DNA from: Emergomyces orientalis
Taxonomy: Eukaryota; Ascomycota; Eurotiomycetes; Onygenales; Ajellomycetaceae
Assembly (NCBI GenBank): GCA_002110485.1
Contig: MOWL01000089.1
Span: forward strand, 992,001-1,056,000
DNA: 64,000 nt
Reading direction: 5' to 3'
Positions 58,631 through 64,000 of this stretch are shown piece by piece. The notes below the pieces were generated by a model. It saw nothing but the letters and a program-made list of their open reading frames with translations, made no database searches and was not told the origin of the DNA. A program made the position numbers and the translations under genes. The first letter of the stretch is position 1; each line of letters starts with the position of its first letter.

Positions 58631-59387
58631 CTTCGAACAACCAACATTCGACCCAACTCGCGTTCTCCACGTCTGACAAAATCCTCATCCTGCGCTCCGC
58701 CTTTCCTGTCCAGTTTCCTTCGATTCCCTGAATCTTAGCCCCCCTGGCCATATTACGCTCTATCCACCGTGTTTCATCTTCCCGCGTGGCCGTGCGAGCT
58801 TGGATCCTGACACACCCCACGAGGCTTGTGGTGGCGCTGATATTCGCGATATTGGGAACAAATCTAGCAAAAGACAAAAGACGAGATATTGCGACAATAT
58901 TGACGTGCTGGGAGGGACAGAGTCAAACAGAACAAGACACTTGATGGTTGAACGAGTTTGCGCCTAAGAAGACCTCCTGGGATCAGACAAGAAAGAGTCT
59001 TACAGTGTCGACTATCGGCCCCGTCATCTCTAGAATCTTCCGTTTGTTTGACTACGGCAGAGATCTGCGTCGTTTTGATCGCATCTTAGCCACAGCGGTG
59101 ATTTTTTTTTCACAAAGACAGTCGCAAGCAGTCCTTCTCCTATCTCCGGCATTGTCATCCTCTTTTTACTTGTTCTCCGCCCCTCGACATTACCATTTTT
59201 GACAAAGGGACCAACATATTCCGTCGCCCGCTCCTTTTTTCCCCCCCCCTTTTCCCCACTCTCCCGGCCTCGTCAAGAAACAGGAGTCATATCAATCAAG
59301 CAGTAGAACTAGAAGCCACTCTCCCGCCATCCTGAAAAGTACTGGAGCCAAGAGAAAGGCTGTCTCCATCCTAGCTTGTCTGCCAAA

Positions 59388-61764
59388 ATGAAGGTATGTC
59401 ACTCGAGCCCCGCGATCCCGGCCTACTTGCGACATTAAATAAATGTAGTTGATTTGCGCGACGGCGCCCTCCATGTCTTGACTTTTGATCCCGTCGTCGC
59501 TTGTGATCGGACTAACGATTCCTGCTATGGCTAACGTTAAAATCTTTCCTCTTTCGACAAACAGGCCATCCGGCGCTCACTCAAGGGCGACAAAGACCCA
59601 AAACCACAACATATCTCCATCACCCCAAAGTCCGCAATTGCTATTCTCCCGCCAAAAAAGGTGAGTTTGTTTAATTTTAATTTTTTTTTAATTAATTAGA
59701 GGTTTTGAAAAACAATTTTTATTGAAAAAAATCTCTTCCTCCTTTATGATTAATTTTTTTGGCGACCGGGTTCCAACCCAACTACTCAAAAAAGAAGATG
59801 TGGGCGCGAAATTAACAACGCCACTAACATAAAACCAAATTTTTTGGTGGTTATTCCAACATCTAGGTTATCAAAGCCCTTTATGACCACAGGCCTGAAC
59901 CTGGGAATACGCAGGAGCTGGCCTTCAGCAAGGGCGATTTTTTCCATGTCATAAGCAGAGAAGACGACACCGACTGGTACGAGGCGTGCAACCCTCTGAT
60001 CCCAAGTGCGCGGGGTCTCGTTCCTGTCTCATTTTTTGAGGTTATTGGCAAAAACGAGCGTAACAGTGGTGGGTCTGCGGGGAACCCAGAAGAATTCAAA
60101 CAGGAACTACACGACTCTGGTTTTTCGGATCACAGTACACAACACACCCGGTCAGACTCGACAAATACTACCAAACAAGCCGCTCGCGCCAGAATGTCCG
60201 CCATTGGGAAGGGCTCTGGCGCCATGGTATACGGCATTGTACAATATGATTTCAGCGCGGAACGTCCGGATGAACTCGATGCAAAGGCCGGAGAGGCCAT
60301 TATCGTGATTGCTCAATCCAATCCAGAGTGGTTCGTTGCGAAACCTATCGGTCGCCTGGGTGGCCCCGGCCTCATTCCTGTTTCATTCATTGAGATTAGA
60401 GATATGACGACAGGCAAGGCTGTGATGGACCCGCACGACGCAGTTAGACGAGCTGGTGTCCCCCGCGTCGAGGAGTGGAAGAAGATGACGGCGGAATATA
60501 AGAATAGTTCTATCACACTGGGGAAATTTGAGGGAGGATCGCAAGGTGCGACAGCTGGGGCAACGGGAGATATGAGCAGACTGACCATGAATGGCAGCGA
60601 TCCTGTAAGTTGCAATTGCAGAAGCAGTAGCAGCAGCAGCAGATGTCAAGGGTTTTTTATATTTTATATCAAAGCTGTGGCTAGAACATATGACTGACCA
60701 TCCGTACCTCTTCTGTGGGGTAATGATAATAATAGTACCAACAGAGCCACAATTCGGGAGTATACTCACCAAACCAACAACAATACCAGAACCAACCGTA
60801 TCGACAATCCGCCCAGCAGACCCCCCAACAGTCTCAAAATTTTTACCCCCCGGCCCTCGCACCCGTTTCTGCATCGATCCCCCGATATTGCTTCGATCAG
60901 GATAAATACTGGTATATCATTGAGGCTAAAATGGAAGATGGACGGCATTGGGAGTTATCGAGATACTATCACGATTTCTACGACTTCCAAATCGCGCTCC
61001 TGAGAGAATTTGACGAGGAGGCTGGCAACAGGGGAAAACCGCGGACTTTGCCATTTATGCCAGGCCCCGTCACCCATGTGACAGATGCGATTTCCAACGG
61101 CCGACGGCAGAATCTAGATGAATATATCAAGAAGCTTTTGTCGATGCCACCACATATCTCGCGCTGCCAGCTCGTCCGCCAACTCTTCGCGCCACGAGCC
61201 GGTGATTTCGAAATTGACCCGAATGTTACCTCCGACGACTACAGACTTTCCGGCGGCTCGCAACAGTCATCCGGCCGGGATCCTTCACGGCCAGAATCAC
61301 CTCACTCCTCAAGGGGCCATATGAATACCAGCGGATACCCAGCGGGCTCAATGGGCCCACCATCCTCACAACGCCAACCGCAATCGCACCGCCAACTAGG
61401 GGGGGCCCCATCGCAATCGAACGGCGGCAGCGGCAGCGTTAGCCTGAGCCGCACCGAGTTACAAAACCAGATGATGAACCGACAACCCAGCGCGATGACG
61501 CAGACCTCCTCCGCCTCGAGCGCGGGCGCCATCAAGATCAAGGTATTTTTCCAAGACGACCTGATTGCCATCCGCGTGCCGAATGATATCAACTACGTGC
61601 AGTTGCGGGAGAAGCTCAAGGACCGGCTTAAGTTGGGTGATGAGATTATGTTGCAGTATAAAGATGAGCCGAGTAATGGGTTTGCGGAGCTGTTGAGTGA
61701 TAATGATCTAGATACGGCGTTGCAGCGGAATGCGAAGCTTACGTTGTATGTTGGGCTTGCTTAA
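59388..61764 (+). CDS. BEM1: Polarity scaffold protein Bem1
   Basis: Bem1 is the scaffold that brings the Cdc42 exchange factor Cdc24 together with Cdc42-GTP and PAK kinases at polarity sites and hyphal tips. Four exons (59388-59393, 59565-59660, 59867-60604, 60745-61764) give 619 residues. The first coding exon has just six bases (Met-Lys), so the start relies on splicing to AIRRSLKGDKDPKPQ. Domains in order are SH3-1 at about 35-95 (VIKALYDHRPEPG to GLVPVSFFEV), SH3-2 at about 156-212 (YGIVQYDFSAERPDEL to GLIPVSFIEI), and a PX domain at about 325-425 (RYCFDQDKYWYIIEAKMEDG, LPFMPGP). A Ser/Pro/Gln-rich linker follows, then a C-terminal PB1 domain at about 542-619 (IKIKVFFQDDLIAIRVP to LTLYVGLA), which in the family binds the PB1 of Cdc24. 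The usual domain set is complete and no lesion is visible. Confidence 0.95.
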
Positions 61765-62999
61765 GAGGGCGGAGGTTGTTGGGGAAATATATATATATAT
61801 ATATTCCCCTTGTGAGATAGGTCTGATTTCTGATCTGGTACCTTATTTCTTCCTTTGTCTCTGCGTTTATCTTTTATACATTCTGACGGGTAGCTGAGAC
61901 ACTCTTGTTCGATCTATTTTTCTTTCCGTCCTTTTATATATATATTTTTTATATGACCCTCCCTTCTTTCACCCACCCCCCCAACCTTCTTATTTCTATT
62001 TCCTTTTGTTGGTTGCTCTTTTTAATTCAATGTGGCTCACTGAATACTAGGATACAGAACGGGATGGATTTGATTGATATATGGCAACCCCCCTCCTTTG
62101 CTGAAGGAATGTGATGATATGTCGTTTGAGAGAATTTTTTACATATATATATATATATTTTTTTAACTGGATCAGGGCTTTTTTTCCTTTTATTATCACT
62201 CTCGTCTTTCAACCAGTATTTCACTTTCGCCCCTGTGTGTTTCTGCCGCGTTCTCTCCTCATATTTCCTTTTCCCTTTTTTCTGCAAAGTCTACTTCAAT
62301 ATGTGCTCTATGTTTCTCCTATGTCTACGTCTTTATGCCTTTTTTCCAGGTTACATCCTTCCCCTTCTCTTTTATATTATCTTACCCGCGTTTTATTCTT
62401 CTAAAACGATATGTTCTATACTCCTCGCGGAACTATTCCTTCACAACCTTACCCCCCCGTCCCATTCCCACTCCCATTCCCACTCCCATTCCCCTTCCCC
62501 TTCCCCTTCCCCTTCCCCTTCCCCTTCCCCTTCCTCGTTTCCTTCTTCTCAGCTCCCTCCTATCATAGCTGAATCCGGTGTCTGTGGAGCTTTTATCTCC
62601 CCCCACTCTAGCTTGCTTGTCGAATCATCTCCTCCTAATCTCCTTGTATCCCATTTCCGCTTTCCTTTCTTTTGCTATACCTACAAGTACCCTCCATCGG
62701 CTTTATTTTCATTTCCATTGTTTGTTTTTTAAACTTTTTTTCTCTTCATTTTAACCTTTTCAATCTACTTATTCATTTTCTACCTCCTTTCTTTCTATGT
62801 TTAAAAGAATCCGGTCCTATATCTCTCTTCCTCTATTTAAGAAAAAAAAAGGAAAAATTTACAAATCCATTACTCTCTATGTTCTTTTCAATTTGAAAAA
62901 CATTTACCCATTTCATCAATCTCTAAATCCCCCCATGTCAAAACTTAGCCAGACTGCTATTTATGTTCCTCCTTGTCCCTGTGTACTTTTTGTCTCTCT
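61765..62999. other. Pyrimidine-rich 3' flank of BEM1
   Basis: More than 1 kb in which the plus (BEM1 sense) strand is dominated by T and C, with (AT)n near 61790-61803 and 62147-62158 and a C-rich tandem repeat at 62456-62536. Frames found here, up to 165 codons, are simple-sequence artefacts. No gene is supported. Confidence 0.55.
62456..62536. repeat. Tandem repeat of CCCATTCCCACT / CCCCTT units
   Basis: Units of CCCATTCCCACT (about three copies) pass directly into units of CCCCTT (about eight copies). The array covers roughly 80 bases in the BEM1 3' flank and has a strict purine/pyrimidine strand bias. Confidence 0.88.
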
Positions 63000-64000
63000 A
63001 CTGTCTCTGGGTAAAATGAAGCTGTAATGCCCCAGGTTTGGTCATGGGCTGGGGCTTTCTCCTTGGAGTCCAGCATTAAAGTAGAGCCCAATTTTTGTCG
63101 GACGGCATACCTCCTGAGCGCATGCAAGTCAACGGAGTGACCAATATCATCTACATTTGGGACCATTACAAGAAGCGCATCAAAAACTGGACCCGCCTTT
63201 CCAACTGGACATATGCCGTAAACATTAATGAACCCTTCGGCTTGGAAATGCTCAATGCGATAACTTAGACGACGGAGAGAATTCCGACCTCGCTGGGTAC
63301 TGAAGCCAAAGAAGAGGAGGTGGGCGACAGCGATGCTGAAGGACCTATCCAAGGAATTAAGGTCACCAAGACCCAAGCGATGGGCTATGTGTGGCCAGCA
63401 TAGAGATGAATACCGCCATGAAGTTTTGAGTTACTCGGATTCTTCATTGGCGATTGTATACCTCAATCAGCACACAAACGTCAATCCCACTGGCCATATC
63501 GGAGCTAGATAGTAGGCTCTGATGGCTGAACACCGAATTTCAACTTTTTCCGATATCTTGTTTGCCGAATGAAAAGCATGCATCAAGCAGTGCTGAATAG
63601 AACGCCACCTTTGTGATCACTTGTGGGAACATGCTCTTCGTTGACATGGGAACCACCGACAAGTGGGGCAAATCCATCGCCCAGTACACCTTGGGGAACC
63701 TCAAGAGGGTTTGGTTGGGTTACTTGAGTACATCGCCAAGGGCAAGGTACGAAGCCAGTTAAGGTCTACGACTTCATGGACGCGCTTCAACAGGCCTGGA
63801 CTGAAGATGGAACAATTCTAAGCATCAATACTCATCCGTACACCTTTAAAGCTGGCTGCACTATCAGATCGTTTCTTAATCCTGATTTTTGTCCTCGCTT
63901 GCGTCAGTTGGATTTTGACTACGAAATGACACGATGGCAAATGTGGCCTGGGACAATTCAAACAACCAAGCCTTGCGTGGATAACCGATTTGCTTGGGAT
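63000..64000 (+). pseudogene. Frameshifted remnant of an unidentified coding sequence, runs off the window
   Basis: Composition changes abruptly here from T/C-rich DNA to balanced, coding-like DNA. On the plus strand protein-like pieces can be read in changing frames: MQVNGVTNIIYIWDHYKKR from 63122, with an in-frame stop near 63268; FVITCGNMLFVDMGTTDKWG then KSIAQYTLGNLKR from about 63611; and an open frame from about 63731 to the edge containing KVYDFMDALQQAWTEDGTI and FKAGCTIRSFLNPDF. A minus-strand frame of 139 codons (62957-63376) is also open and cannot be excluded as the real one there. I do not recognise the family. The pattern of stops and frame changes suggests a decayed gene or mobile-element gene. 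Confidence 0.4.

Larger units (their letters stand above)
53359..59387. other. 6 kb gene-poor region
   Basis: No gene is supported. The first 700 bp after the THP3-like stop are T/C-rich on the sense strand. Frames of up to 149 codons near 54.7-55.7 kb are somewhat GC-richer but have no recognisable family. Simple repeats include (GAA)n near 56938-56985 and (GAC)n near 58605-58630. An ACTCCGTACGGAGT palindrome lies at 57580-57593. The last kilobase is the C/T-rich promoter and leader of BEM1, including a C9 run near 59242. Confidence 0.5.

Noticed and set aside
62440..62540. CRISPR-like array
   Set aside because: Units are contiguous with no unique spacers, and the window is eukaryotic; it is a simple tandem repeat.
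62111..62732. Ser/Pro-rich frames (His-Ser-His-Ser, Pro-Ser repeats) after BEM1
   Set aside because: They are translations of the C-rich tandem repeat and the pyrimidine-rich 3' flank.

Overview
This window is nuclear DNA from a filamentous ascomycete. The evidence is short GT-AG introns of about 60-130 bp with CTAAC/CTGAC-like branch sites, a eukaryotic tRNA with internal A and B boxes, and a fungus-specific gene set: signalling mucin MSB2, polarity scaffold BEM1, ATP synthase subunit K, an ESCRT-II VPS36 with an NZF-containing GLUE region, and a penDE-type C45 acyltransferase. Low gene density, AT-rich gene deserts rich in homopolymers and microsatellites, and the protein flavour suggest Onygenales, perhaps an Ajellomycetaceae-like genome. 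That placement is inference only.

Left part (1-8.2 kb) mixes live and dead genes. A deoxyhypusine synthase copy carries a one-base frameshift. An ankyrin-repeat gene fragment carries two one-base frameshifts. Then come an intact cystathionine beta-lyase and an allantoate-permease-like MFS gene broken by two in-frame stops.

Middle-left (9.8-22.6 kb) is ordinary housekeeping: an unrecognised conserved membrane-type protein, tRNA-Thr(AGT), an MTP18/MTFP1-like mitochondrial protein, ATP19, a C45 acyltransferase, a mitochondrial-type phosphopantetheinyl transferase and histidinol-phosphatase. Four of these plausibly act in mitochondria.

A 6.7 kb gene-poor stretch (22.6-29.3 kb) precedes a six-exon FKBP12-type prolyl isomerase. 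A 3.5 kb convergent, low-complexity spacer follows, then MSB2 on the minus strand with a very large (6.6 kb) gene-free upstream region.

The right half holds a 1071-residue predicted mitochondrial protein of unknown function, a heavily decayed second MFS transporter, VPS36 and THP3/LENG8-like (divergent, sharing a 621 bp promoter), a 6 kb gene-poor stretch, and BEM1. The last kilobase holds frameshifted remnants of an unidentified coding sequence running off the edge.

There is no operon logic and no coherent new system visible. The most noteworthy features are the cluster of broken genes at the left, the internally deleted MFS relic, the C45 acyltransferase without a peroxisomal C-terminus, several conserved-looking proteins without assigned function, and recurring ACTCCGTA-type palindromic motifs in intergenic DNA. 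Exon coordinates were read by eye from splice signals and protein-family expectation.
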